Source: Glandiceps talaboti (taxonomy: Eukaryota; Hemichordata; Enteropneusta; Spengelidae). From it: a DNA stretch of 64,000 nt. The notes under the pieces were generated by a model. It was not told the origin of the DNA and ran no database searches. It was given only the letters and a program-made list of their open reading frames with translations. Made by a program: the position numbers and the translations under genes. Within the stretch, counting starts at the first letter, position 1, and every line of letters begins with the position of its first letter. The stretch lies in NCBI RefSeq assembly GCF_964340395.1, contig NC_135550.1, positions 32,511,676 through 32,575,675 on the forward strand. Direction: 5' to 3'. Shown in pieces: positions 37,556 to 52,200 of this stretch.

Positions 37556-40500
37556 GACACACACACACACACACAAATAATTTAATATACGAAGACACAT
37601 ACATACAGGAAATATACGAAAATTGACAATCATGATACATTAAAATCAAATACCATACATGAAATTTTAGGACTATTTCATTTAATAATTTCAATAACTT
37701 ATCCATCTTACCTGAGTTCACCACCATTCTCAATGATTTCTGCTACATTGACCTTTGGTTTAGGGGGAGGTGGTGGAGGTGGAGGTTTTTCTGGTAGTAC
37801 CTGCCTAGTGTCAGTACTCCCTGTCTCAGTGTTATCTGCTTTGGGCTTAGTTGGAGGCATATTCTCCTTTGCTTTGCTATCACTTTCTGTTTTGCTGTCA
37901 GAGTCTTGTTTTGTTGTATTTGTTGTTTTTGCTGTGGCTGTGGCTGTGGCAGTTGAACTTGTTTTTGTTTCTGTTTGTTGTGTTGATGATGTGCTGGCTT
38001 TCCTGGCTTTCTCTTCCTTTAGCTCTCCTTGTGCAAGGGGTTCTCTACGATTCTTGGTTAATGAATCCTTCCTTTCTGTAGCCTTTTCTCTTGTGATAGC
38101 TATGATGAAGTACATTATCAATAAGCAATATTCTGGTTACTCACCTTGCAATAATTTTTTTTTTTTTTAAAGAAAGTGTCACATGGGAGTGCCCCACACA
38201 AGGAAAAATGAGGGCTAAAATTACATGGCAATACATGAAGCAGTATTTTAATAAACTGTCAAAATGTGGCTAAAACAACTCTAGGAGTTCCCCCAAATTC
38301 CGTGATTTGAAACAAATTGAGTAGTCTAAGAATATTTTGACTGGTTAAGAAGACAACCAACTACTGCCATGACATACTGAGAAATGATAATTTTTTTCAA
38401 AGGAGGTTACAATCTTCAACTATTATGGCCCTCATTTCTGGTCCAACAACTGCTTTCAAAGGAGGTTACAGTCCTCAACTATTTTGGCCCTCATTTCTAG
38501 TTCAACAACTGCTTTCCAAACAGCACTCCTAGTGGTCCAACTCTTGACCCTCACAAAAAAGGCTTTTACCTATGAGGCTATCCAGTCTAAATAAAGTTTA
38601 TTATTATAAACTATACAAACTTTTGTCTTTCTGATAACCACACTATGACATATTTGAAACTACATTACACACAAACAAATGTCAAACTCCCAATCTTGAC
38701 ATATGACCTTACAGACCTCAGTGAATGTTTTCCCCAAACAACACATACTTGGTACCAAATCACTGTGTAAAGATGCATGAAAGATGGCTCCTTTGAAAAG
38801 CTGCACTACTCAGTCACTTCAAATCAGTATTAAAACAGCAATACTGAATACCAGAAATGAATACCAAAAGTAGTTACAACTTACGTGGTTTTGATGTTGG
38901 TGGCCTTCCAGTTGGTGGCTTAGTACGATTTCTTCCAGCATTGATCAGTAATTTTCTCCTTTCTATTCTGTTGTCAACAGTTGTTAGTTTCCTTAAATAC
39001 TGCACCATGTGTTCTTTTCTCAAATCTGCCATCTGTTCCTGTACTACAGATAATTTCCTATGAATCAAACAAAGACACAAATTCTAGGAATGAAAGATGA
39101 TCTTCTCTGTTTTTTGTCATTTTATGTTACATGTTTTTCACCATACATTTTTATATTATATCTTTCTATCTGAGGACAAGATGATTTGTTTGGTTGTTCT
39201 CAGTTACTAGCCATTTTTTGTTATTCATCAATTGACTAGTACATGTTGAAACAGTTCTTTAAACAGTAACATAAAGTTTTATATATATAATTACACATGT
39301 ACCAGAGATCACTTGCACTGGTGCGTGTGCATACTAGTGGTATTTTCACTGCAGTGCAATAACGAAAACATTATTGCATACCTGCATGCAAATGATATGC
39401 AAATGATGACATGATCATTTGCTATACACAAAATCACATGATTGCTGTATGATTTTTATGACTTTTATGGAAATTTGCCATTTCAGATAAACATACGTAA
39501 TAATAACAGAACCCCATGCCGTGTGAGTGCCAGTGTGGGTACTCAGGGGTATTTGCACTCATGGTTGCAGTGTTTTCAGCTGCACTTTCACTCACTACGC
39601 TCATGAAGTATGGACACAGAGAACACTGCAACTACTCATGCAAATACCCCAAGTATTGCCACACTTGCACTTGTGTGTCATGGGGTTCTGTCATAGTATC
39701 ATGTACATATCAACATGTCACTGTCCATTTGTGTCAGTATAAGTATGTATGCACTGCTCACTGTACATATCAATGTATAACTGTCCATTTGTGTCAGTAT
39801 AAATATGTAAGCACTGCTCACTGTACATATCAATGTATAACTGTCCATTTGTGTCAGTATAAATATGTAAGCACTGCTCACTGTACATATCAATGTGTAA
39901 CTGTCCATTTGTGTCAGTATAAATATGTAAGCACTGCTCATTGTACATATCAATGTGTAACTGTCCATTTGTGTCAGTATAAATATGTAAGCACTGCTCA
40001 CTGTACATATCAATGTGTAACTGTCCATTTGTGTCAGTATAAATATGTAAGCACTGCTCATTGTACATATCAATGTGTAACTGTCCATTTGTGTCAGTAT
40101 AAGTATGTATGCACTGCTCACTGTACATATCAATGTATAACTGTCCATTTGTGTCAGTATAAATATGTAAGCACTGCTCACTGTACATATCAATGTATAA
40201 CTGTCCATTTGTGTCAGTATAAATATGTAAGCACTGCTCACTGTACATATCAATGTGTAACTGTCCATTTGTGTCAGTATAAATATGTAAGCACTGCTCA
40301 TTGTACATATCAATGTATAACTGTCCATTTGTGTCAGTATAAATATGTAAGCACTGCTCATTGTACATATCAATGTGTAACTGTCCATTTGTGTCAGTAT
40401 AAGTATGTATGCACTGCTCACTGTACATATCAATGTATAACTGTCCATTTGTGTCAGTATAAATATGTAAGCACTGCTCACTGTACATATCAATGTATAA

Positions 40501-43500
40501 CTGTCCATTTGTGTCAGTATAAATATGTAAGCACTGCTCACTGTACATATCAATGTATAACTGTCCATTTGTGTCAGTATAAGTATGTATGCACTGCTCA
40601 CTGTACATATCAATGTATAACTGTCCATTTGTGTCAGTATAAATATGTATGCACTGCTCACTGTACATATCAATGTGTAACTGTCCATTTGTGTCAGTAT
40701 AAATATGTAAGCACTGCTCACTGTACATATCAATGTGTAACTGTCCATTTGTGTCAGTATAAATATGTAAGCACTGCTCATTGTACATATCAATGTATAA
40801 CTGTCCATTTGTGTCAGTATAAGTATGTATGCACTGCTCACTGTACATATCAATGTATAACTGTCCATTTGTGTCAGTATAAATATGTATGCACTGCTCA
40901 TTGTACATATCAATGTGTAACTGTCCATTTGTGTCAGTATAAATATGTATGCACTGCTCACTGTTGACTGTTAATAGTATAATACTATACAAATTAAAGC
41001 AGCTTACAAACTACATTTGCATTAAGTAATGCAAGAGGACAGGTGAAAAAATAATAGTCATTATGTTGTAATTAGCAATGCTGTTTGCTGACACTGGGAA
41101 TAGTGTCCTAAGTGGGTTGCTAACAGAGTTGTATCTATCTTAAGCTAGAATATCGACTGCATGATACAATTACATTTAGACAGACTAAAAAGTTATAATA
41201 TAATTTTGTTTAAATAAAATTTTGATTTTCAATCTTTTGTAAAATATATTTATTTTATAATTGACATGATTTTATGATTTCTACCAGGCATTTTTTATGA
41301 ACAGCATGTACCAGAAGTGAATTAACTAAGTAAGCATAGGGGGAACAACTTTATTATTACTTTTTGAAATGATGGCTATAGATGAGAATTTTCCAATGGA
41401 AGTATAATGAAAGTTACAACATTGATAAAACATGAACTTTTGGCTAAATCAATGATTTATCTAAATGGAACTATCTTTAATAAATGAAAGGGTTTACTCA
41501 AAACTGGGATGACTAGGGATAGAGGATCGCTTGTTTCATGAAATGAGACTTCTCATTATGGTAGCTTGACTGATATTAGCCCCATTTACAGTTTTATAAA
41601 CAACATGATTTCCTGATTCCTACTTCAGGTAGAACTGTGGAAGGTGTACTGGGCTATGTTATCTACAATGTGTCCTTCTATACCACATATCCTAATGGTG
41701 GACAACCACAAGGTCTCCCTTCAAACTTCTTGAAACTCATAAACTTTTCAGTATTTTACAGCATCTATCTGAGGTAGAATTCAGGAGTAGGAGTGGTACA
41801 GTTCGCATGCTGTAAATGGGGCTACTTTCTTTTTCATCTTGGGTGGGAAACATTAGAATTTAAACTTACGTTTGTAAAGCCACAGCTTGAGAACTGTTGA
41901 TATGTTGCTTTGATCGTAGTTCTCTGATGTTAACACTACAGAAAACAAAGAAGATAGAGCACACACCCACACACAAAGCAAGACAGAGACACACTACTTA
42001 CTATATGTATTTCAGCTCCACGTCTTTGTTATTCTACACTATTTGTTAACTTAGTATAGCCAGAGTATATTGTAAGGAAGGACTTTACAGTCAGAATACA
42101 GATTTTTGTTACTTTTGTGGCTAGTGTAGTTTGTGAAATGAAGCAATTTAAAGTTGAAGCACATACATTTTAACTTAGTAGCCATATAGTTTATTGAAAT
42201 GGAGGACATTAAAGTTGTTGCATATATCTGTTTGCTTTAATACTGAGCAGAGTTGAGAAGAGAGTAAATATCCAGTTTAATTCAATACCTGCACTACAAT
42301 TAGGCTTCTAATAATAAGTTCTTAGCTGTCTAAATCATATGGACTTTTGCATAGCTCAATTTTGTACAGGGCTGGCTCAAGAAATTACAATTGGAAATAG
42401 AACAATATACAATTATTATAATTTAATAAATTTATGGAGACTATGCTAAGTAAATATACAATAAGAATAAAATAGCTGCTTTGTACTATTCTAACCATTC
42501 ATTTACATAATATAAGAATTGACAACATCAAAAGTAAGTCATGCCACTTTTTATACCATGCAACATCACTATTGAGGCTGTAACAATAACAATTGTTTTG
42601 CAAGTGAGAATTAGCAGAAATCACATTTCAATAAGTCAATAACTTTACAAACAAGTGCTATAAAATCTTTGTATGTTATGGTATCTACATTTCAATATTT
42701 ATAATTTCACATCCCTGGTTAACCCTGGTATTTATTTCACATCCCTGGTTAACCCTGGTATTTATAATTTCACATCCCTGGTTAACCCTGGTATTTATAA
42801 TTTCACATCCCTGGTTAACCCTGGTATTTATAATTTCACATCCCTGGTTAACCCTGGTATTTATAATTTCACATCCCTGGTTAACCCTGGTATTTATAAT
42901 TTCACATCCCTGGTTAACCCTGGTATTTATAATTTCACATCCCTGGTTAACCCTGGTATTTATAATTTCACATCCCTGGTTAACCCTGGTATTTATAATT
43001 TCACATCCCTGGTTAACCCTGGTATTTATAATTTCACATCCCTGGTTAACCCTGGTATTTATAATTTCACATCCCTGGTTAACCTTGGTATTTATAATTT
43101 CACATCCCTAGTAAACCCTGGTATTTATAATTTCACATCCCTGGTTAACCCTGGTATTTATAATTTCACATCCCTGGTTAACCTTGGTATTCATAATTTC
43201 ACATCCCTGGTAAACCCTGGTATTTATAATTTCACATCCCTGGTTAACCCTGGTATTTATAATTTCACATCCCTGATTAACCCTGGTATTTATAATTTCA
43301 CATCCCTGGTTAACCCTGGTATTTATAATTTCACATCCCTGGTTAACCCTGGTATTTATAATTTCACATCCCTGGTTAACCCTGGTATTTATAATTTCAC
43401 ATCCCTGGTTAACCCTGGTATTTATAATTTCACATCCCTGGTTAACCCTGGTATTTATAATTTCACATCCCTGGTTAACCCTGGTATTTATAATTTCACA

Positions 43501-46209
43501 TCCCTGGTTAACCCTGGTATTTATAATTTCACATCCCTGGTTAACCCTGGTATTTATAATTTCACATCCCTGGTTAACCCTGGTATTTATAATTTCACAT
43601 CCCTGGTTAACCCTGGTATTTATAATTTCACATCCCTGGTTAACCCTGGTATTTATAATTTCACATCCCTGGTTAACCCTGGTATTTATAATTTCACATC
43701 CCTGGTTAACCCTGGTATTTATAATTTCACATCCCTGGTTAACCCTGGTATTTATAATTTCACATCCCTGGTTAACCCTGGTATTTATAATTTCACATCC
43801 CTGGTTAACCCTGGTATTTATAATTTCTCATCCCTGGTTAACCTTGGTATTCATAATTTCACATCCCTGGTTAACCCTGGTAACCCTCATACATGCTTTC
43901 ATTTTAATTTTGCAATTCTGAATAAAATTACTAAAAACATGTTGTTACAGCTACTTGGACAAACCTGACAAATCTAAAGAAAGACAGAAAGTATCAACTA
44001 TATGATCACTAATGTTTTGTGATATTTTCAGTAACTGCATATCAGTAATCTTACTTGGTATAGAGATACTACTTTCATGCAAAACATATCGTACCTCCCT
44101 ACCACTAGTCTACACATCAAAGCTGTATATTACACTGAAACCTATCGTACCTCCCTACCACTAGTCTACACATCAAAGCTGTATATTACACTGAAACATG
44201 CATAGAAATGTACATACAACAACTTAAAAGTCAGCCATTCCAGTAGTAAAAATGTGTTTTTCTTTGCAACATATTGTGTTGATAGTGCAACTATGAAGTT
44301 TATTGTTATTTAAGGCAACAGACAGTTCAAGAGACAATAGAGACACAGGCAGGTAGACATTAACCAAAGAGTAGATTTTATACCAGAATCATTTCTTACC
44401 TGTCTGGAAAGAGTCTTTTATGTACCATCTCATTGTTGGTTGTTCTGCTCTCCAAGAAAGAACTGTGATGTGGATGGAAAAACCACATCAGAAAATGTTA
44501 AAAGAAGTGCCATAAGTGTTTGGACACTATGACAACATATAGAAGTATGATGATCACTTAATGACATCTACCAGTTGTCAGTTGAAATTTTGAGATTTCA
44601 CAAGTATTTAGTAGGTGTTACATTGTTGCTTTCAAATAGGTTTCATGTAAAAACTGCAATCAGTCCACCTTAGTACAAGGATGAACCAATTGGGCAACAT
44701 GGCTTTGAAAATTGTACATGTAAAATTGCATTTTGATGAAAGAGGTTGACAAGTCCTTTAGTCTACTTTAACATTTTACTTATCAACCTTTTAACCCTAT
44801 CAGGAGATCTTCTTCAGGGTAGAATAGTGTACATCTAAGTTCCAATAGTAGGCAAGGGTAAGTCAAAACACTTTATATAAAGTGTTATCATGACTAAAGG
44901 TCTTGTCAACCTCTTTCATCAAACCTACTTTCGAATGCTTTCTTATGATATACATGTAAAGTACATGTATTTGAGTCAGATACCTGTATTTATCCCAAGA
45001 CTCCGGTGACGGGAACACTCTCACCCATCCACCACGTCTGGCATTCTCTTCTTTGGTTTCCCTTACAATCCTAACTTCTTCACCTGTTAGTCGATTGTCA
45101 TCTTTGGATCTGGGTCCTGAACTTGAACTTGGTCTTGATGAGTTTGAAGAGAAGTTCTTCAGATTGATACTCCCTGCTGATTGTGGACGTTGTCTCTGTA
45201 CATTGCAAACAAAGATTTTAACTAAGCTTGGGGATATTAAATGAGGAACTTATTTTTGTGTTAATATTTCACTGCAAGAATATGAAAATTCCCCACATAG
45301 ACCATGTAGTATGATTGTTGAGTGTATCGGTTTTATGCATCTAATGTATTGCCATACATGTGGAAGTTGATGATCGGTTTTCATATTTCAGATGATCCCA
45401 CATGATATGAAGACCTTGCATGAAATCATAGACCCTTGGGTGTATGATGAAATGAATGTCAGTGAAGTTATTACATAACCAAACAGTGTCACAATACATT
45501 TAAACCACTGCAACATAGAATACTTGTACTTGTTAATTATTGAAGGAACATAGCAATATAAAAATAAGTGTCTGAAAGCATCATTTATGACTTAATATAC
45601 CTTGGAACCATTATCAGAATTATCCTTCTTAGCTTTCTGTAATGAAAAATGTAATCAATGAATATGATTGAAGTGTCTGAAAAAATATACCATTACCAGC
45701 CTGGTGAATTTATTGTGAAGTTTGAATAAATGAAACTTAAGAAACTGGTGAGTAACCACAGCAGTGAAAAAATGCCTTTGAAAAATTTAAAAAAAAAGGT
45801 GATTGAATTAATATCTAACGGAAGTATACATTGTTAGTGCATACAAGTAAAGATACAACACTTAGAAATTCATTCTCTATTTCGTTTCAGTGTCAAACTA
45901 TGCCTCATTATAGAGTACACAATATGTAGATACATAGGTCAGTCAATTAGTAAGACAAGATTAGACACATGCACCATAAATCACACTGGTGTATTAGTTC
46001 CAACAAGGTACTCTTTATGGTGGTTGTACTTCAAGGTGCATTGATGTGCACAGAGTGGTGTGTGTGATCAAGTCTATTGTTTCTGAAACTTTATGTGTGT
46101 GAAAATATGGTCTTTGTTTTTTAAACAGTATGCTGTGATCAAGGCAATGCTAGAAAGTTTTCTAACAATTCTAAGAATGAAATGTTGACATACAATTTGT
46201 GTCAGCAGT

Positions 46210-46270
<61 letters not shown>

Positions 46271-49200
46271 TATGAACCTTGTAGATTCATGAGAGTTTGC
46301 ATGTCTACATGTGTGAGTTTGTCTCTATGTGCACATCCATTTGTATGGGTGTGTATGCATGCATACATCTATCTGTGTGTTGCATCTGATAATGGTACCT
46401 AACCTATCCATGTTGGCTGATAACTGTTCCTGTTTTTATCTAAAACATTTTGTCCTTCTGTGTATGTGGTTAGTCCAACAAAACAATGACTGCCTGGATG
46501 CATGCACATTCACTCTACATGTGCAAGCTGTGTTTTCACTCATAACACTACACAGCATGTGATGACAGACCATGGCACAAAGCCCACTAGCTGCCCTTAC
46601 CGTGGCAGTGGTAGTCTTAGCATTGCTCTCCTGCTTTGTGTCTTTCAGTTTTTGCTCTTTTACATCTCCCTGTGTAGAAAGAAACCCAACACCGCCTTTG
46701 TTGCCATAAGCACCATAAGCAAGGTTAGTGTATAATACTCAACACCCTTTTACACCAATGCATACCACTGTATGCTCCTATATCATTGCTATTGTAGGAT
46801 TTCACAGATACACAGCTTGTAAATTTGGGTTTAGCACACACATTTTGAATTTGTACAATTCAAGATCAATGTTCTAAATTTGAGACTGACCCAATATCAA
46901 CCAGATCAGCAAAATCCAAATCTCTAACTTGCAAAACTTTTCACTCAAGTAGAAATCCTGCAAACTTACTAAAAAGAAAATCTTCCATTAATATTGTGTG
47001 TAGGAAAGATATTTTACAATTTTACAAGTGTGTAACTGAAAACCTACATACACCTTCCCGAACAATACACAATGATGTCCCAGGACATGACCTCTGACCA
47101 GGTCAAGACCTCTTTCCAGGTCATGACCTCTTGTCAGTCATGCTCACCATACATGAAATTATGACCCTTCCTCTGTCTTTGAACATACCATTACACAATG
47201 ATCTTTATGTTAGGTAAACATGTAAATAAACCATTTACCCCTACTTTTATTCTACATTAATATTATGATAGTGAAATGACAACGCCAAGCTGAAGCTCTA
47301 GCTAGCACATATATACACTTTTTAGTTGAGTGCAATTTTATTGTGTGCAGCACACTACGACTTACCCTAAACTCTGAGCCTACACGTTCCTTCTGTAAAT
47401 TAAGGTGTTGAAGAGAAGTGATAATGCTAACTGCAAGTATACTGAGGGTTGAAATCTATGCTCTACTGTGTACATGTAGGTAGGTAAGCACTGCAGGTAA
47501 GGTAAGTGGTTTTACTGCTCACTATCTGATATGCACGCACAGCAATGCGTTCTTGAAACGCAGCGTAAGATAAGTTTTGGGATTTGGGAATTCTAAAGGC
47601 TGGGCAATCTAAAGTGCAAAAGCTGTGACTTGAATATCTGTTAAAATGTTCAACTGTACTGAATGCATCTCATTTTATGGACTACATCTACACAATTATT
47701 ACAATCATCAATAGGTATGTATTTGTACCACCATCAACAACACCACCAACGTATCTTCTAGTATTGAAGAAATAACATCAAACATAAACAGGTGACCTTG
47801 TAACATTCATATACATGTATGTTGTCAAATACAACTAAATAACAAATAGCTATTACAATATATAGTACAGTCTGTAGGAGGGAAGCATACAAGACAGCTT
47901 TTCCTCTAATCTAATACCATTTGTCATTTGATATTCTACCTGACATATGAACCAAACTTACAATCCCATTCTTGCCTACACACTATAATGGTGACATCAC
48001 TTCTAGCAAAATATTTTCTCTGATGCATGAATATACAATTTTACCATTTCAGTCAAGAATGCCTTACATGGAACATATTACATCAAGCACACTTCAATAT
48101 ACTAAGAATAGTCATTAAAAGTTACATGTACATGTATATACATACATACAAAGGACACTTGGTCATCTAAACTTTTAGAAAACAAGATTTAGCTCTGACA
48201 CACATACAAGTGATTTCAAATGAAAATAATGGTTGTACATGCATATATACACACACTATTTAGGACAAAAATAACAAACAGACAGGTGAAGGTCACAATC
48301 AAGATCTCAAAAGAAAAGACCAGGATATCTTTTCCTTGGAAGCCTTAGGCACTAAGCAAGAGTTGATCCAGGGAATACCATCCATCAGTACAATTTCTGT
48401 GATACTTCCAGTGTATGAAGGTTTAACAGCATATCAACCTAATAACCAGCACTTATTCATTTGTTATTTCTGTCCTGAATTGTATGTTAGTTTCATTTTC
48501 ATTTACATAGTGAATAAGTTTGAATAATGTACCATAACTTTTCTTTTGACCACTCAGCCCGTTTCACATTTCTTCACTTCTATTACTAGTAAAAGGACTT
48601 TCATACTACAGCTAGGGTGACACTGCTTTGCTGAAATCTCCAAACACTGTAAACCAGCCACTCTATCTATATGGCATTCAACAGATTATATTAAAGACCA
48701 ATCTGATTAAAATCCGATGTGGTGAAAGCGGCTAGATGTCCTTATTTACCTCTATTCATCGTGTTGTGACGTTTGTTTTGTTCGGAGTGATCGCCGCCTT
48801 CCCACATCTGAACCGGTGTAATCTACAATCTCATTGAACGTGGACAATATTGTAAGGATTTCTCAACCAATCAGCACGTTTCTTTCAAAATCATTTAGAG
48901 ATACAGTTGCCACCACCGACGCATCAGCCAAGTTAAAGTTATCATGTTTAGTCTAACAGGCAGGGGGATTCTTGTCATATACACAGTGAAGCCTTTAGTA
49001 GGCACCCAGCCAGGCCGTAGTTACTCTTTGTATCAGCATGTGCATTTGATCTTGAGGTAGACTTTCGACATGAAGGAAATGGCACCATGTGTGTACACTT
49101 TATGAGCGAGTCAACTACTTATTTTATTATACATGGTTTTTATACATTTTATTTTATTATACAAACGTAATTCCTTGGGGGGGGGGGGGGGGGGGGGGGT

Positions 49201-52200
49201 AAGATTGTCGTTTTTCGCGTGCGTCAAAATCACTACAGCCTACGGGGATATTTACAATTCATACTAAGATGGAATCAAAAGAGGCAATGCTATTTTGCTA
49301 CTCTTGAAAATGACAGTCAGAAACTTTGCCGACATACACGGAGTGAGATGCATGTTGTTCAAAAATAACCGTATGGCCAAGTAACCCAGCTGGCCAGGGA
49401 GTGGTGTACAGTTAATGAATGACAAAAACAACCACGTGAATGCTGCGAAAACATGATTTTATTATTCACCCACACCTAAACAGAAGTTCCTGAATTCAAG
49501 AGACTGTTTTTCTGTTTGTTCGGTCATCACAACTATAAATGATGGTACGTGACGAACGCACGTGTCAACCAATTTCGTGCGACTAGGATCGATACTAGTA
49601 AGCGTACAACCCAAGCAAGTCATGACTGATTACACATTAGACATTACCTCATTTACTTGTACGACAACTCTTGGTTTTTAAAACGTCCTATATAGCTTTA
49701 CGTTTTAGGATTACCAAATGCCAAATTCTAGACTAGACGGGTAGCTGTTTAGACACGATGCGATTCATAGTACACAAATATAAATACGGCACTCCACTAC
49801 GTATCATTTGCATATCGTATACGTAGGTAACGTCATGTGATCTTGTCTGTCAACGAAAGTTAACGAAGGTACAGTAGGTACGTGCACATGATCAGAGCCG
49901 ATCGTTCAATCGTAGTCGCAACTTTTAAAGAACGTACATTCATGATAATTGATTCGAATGGACGTTGCCAAAATCCACATACACGAAGGTTAAAGTTAGG
50001 CCATGTTGGGGTATAACGTGAAACTAATACGAATGTAAATCCGGAAATTACCGATGAGATGTCACATGTTTGACGTGACGTGAAGTGACCTCTAAACTTG
50101 GACTAAATTGTCGTAGATAGCGTGGTATTGCGAATGTTTATTTCGGCACTAGCAACAAGTTGATCGTTCGACTGATGTTGATTCAATCCTTCTATTAAAG
50201 TGAAAATCAAAAGTTTGGTCGCCTGAAATAATTATTCAGTAATAGTTTAGTAATTCCAAACGGATTTGTAGATGTTTGTAGATGATAGTTGAAACATGCA
50301 TGTCAAAGGCATGGTCAACGTGTTCGTCACTGTCGCGGTGCGATGTCACAGTCAAAATCAACTTGTATAAATTACGGAAGCGTGCGAATATATAGACTCG
50401 ACATAAACAACTTGAAGGCTAAAAAGCATGAGAACTGGTAAATACAATTTCTAGTTGAAACTATGTTTTGCAGAGACAGTTAAATGTTTTACAATTTGAA
50501 TTGCAATGTTGCGACCCAGTGAAAATGGTTACTTCATCCGATCTAATCTTTGGAATGTCCTTTAATGGGAAGTGGTGTCCTGCTGTTTGCAAAACATCCA
50601 TTTCAATTTCTCCAGTGTTTGAAGCTGCCAACGCAACGCTCGTCCTAATTGGCTATTCAAAAGCGCGAGATTCAAACGGGATTGTAGATTACACCGGTTC
50701 AGATGTGGGAAGGCGGCGATCACTCCGAACAAAACAAACGTCACAACACGATGAATAGAGGTAAATAAGGACATCTAGCCGCTTTCACCACATCAGATTT
50801 TAATCAGATTGATTAAAGACATGCCTGCAAGCCATAGTAATTTTTTTCTGCGCCTTCAAAACCAGTGTTACCATTGCCAGTTGATTTTATGAAGATGGGC
50901 ATACAAAAGCCAGTAATAGTTATGTTACATGAAGTTATGGGGGTTTTCATAGTTCTAAGTATGATTATTACCTGTTGTCTAAGTGCACTTGAAGCAGCTA
51001 GTTCTTGGTTTCTTCTGCTTTGTTGAGTTTTCCTCATCATTGGATCATGAGCCGTAAAACCTGACAAATATGATACAGTGTACAAATTGTCACAACTATC
51101 AAAAGAATCCAAATGTACATCATGGTATACATTCAAGACTTTTAAACTGTCTAATTTCCCATTCTTAGATAATACAAGAGAATGTTTTCTGCACTCTTTT
51201 CTGCACTACTGTTCTTTTCTTAAAAGCAAATGAAACAAAAGTTTGTAAAAATTTAGGATGAGGAGTTGTGTCAAGTTGCCATTTCATAGTCACTATAAGT
51301 ATTGGTTTTGATAGATTTTATAATTAGTATACTCACCAGTAAGGGTAAACAGATCGGCTATCATATTTGCTTTGATTTTGGAGTCTAGGGGCGCATCACT
51401 AGAGTTTGGAAAAAATGGTACAAAAAATGAAGTAACATCATTTACATTCTAGTGATTATTACATTAACTAAACCTGAAAATATAAATCATGCATATCGAG
51501 ACATATTTGCATTAAACAGTTTCTAGACAAGCATTGTGCTAGCTATGTAACTGACTAAATGAAATGAAATGTGCATATATGTATATTGTTAAACATTATG
51601 CTTGTTTCTGTGTTGTAGTTATCAATGTTTGGTCCTAATGAGAGACTGGATCAAAGTTATGATAATTGGTGACAATTACAGGATATCATACATGAATAAA
51701 TCTGAACATTCAAATTTTAACAGACAACTTCTAATACTCACCAAGCTAGTGACGGTGAGAGGTTGACTTCAAGTAACCACGTCCTGAGATTGTCATCAAC
51801 CAAGATATCAAAACCATATAGCTCTGTTCATTACAATAAAATGCACACAAGAATAAAACAATATCTCTGACACAGTTTGTATGTAATTCAATATAATGTA
51901 TATATTAAAACTAGTAGACTGTCGGTGTCCATTTTGTCTTGGAAAAGTTAAACATGTATCGTTTAGTTGGATGTCTATTCCCATGTAAATGATAGGGTCA
52001 GGTACCGTCAATGTGTCAGATTAAGAGTTTTCCTCGGAGAGCTAGGATAAAAATGTAAGCCATTGAATTCATCCTTCTGTTTTACAATTTGATCTTTCTC
52101 AAAATGAAAGCATATATACATACAATTTGCTCCTTGTTTGACTTACCAAAACAGTTTCCTCTGTTTGGCATGAACATTTTACAAGCTGTGGCTATCGGAA

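Noticed and set aside
39516-40967. 483-codon open frame of 20-residue Cys-containing repeats (and 420+ codon frames on the - strand)
   Set aside because: It is entirely a 60-bp minisatellite in an intron. It is open on both strands because the period is a multiple of three, with no splice or family evidence.
42673-43968. 431-codon open frame of an 11-residue repeat
   Set aside because: It is the 33-bp minisatellite inside a TTLL5 intron; stop-free period only, no non-repeat domain.
50468-50758. 96-codon frame as a transposase of the Mutator-like element
   Set aside because: No zinc finger or catalytic motif, and its 3' third is the terminal inverted repeat itself.
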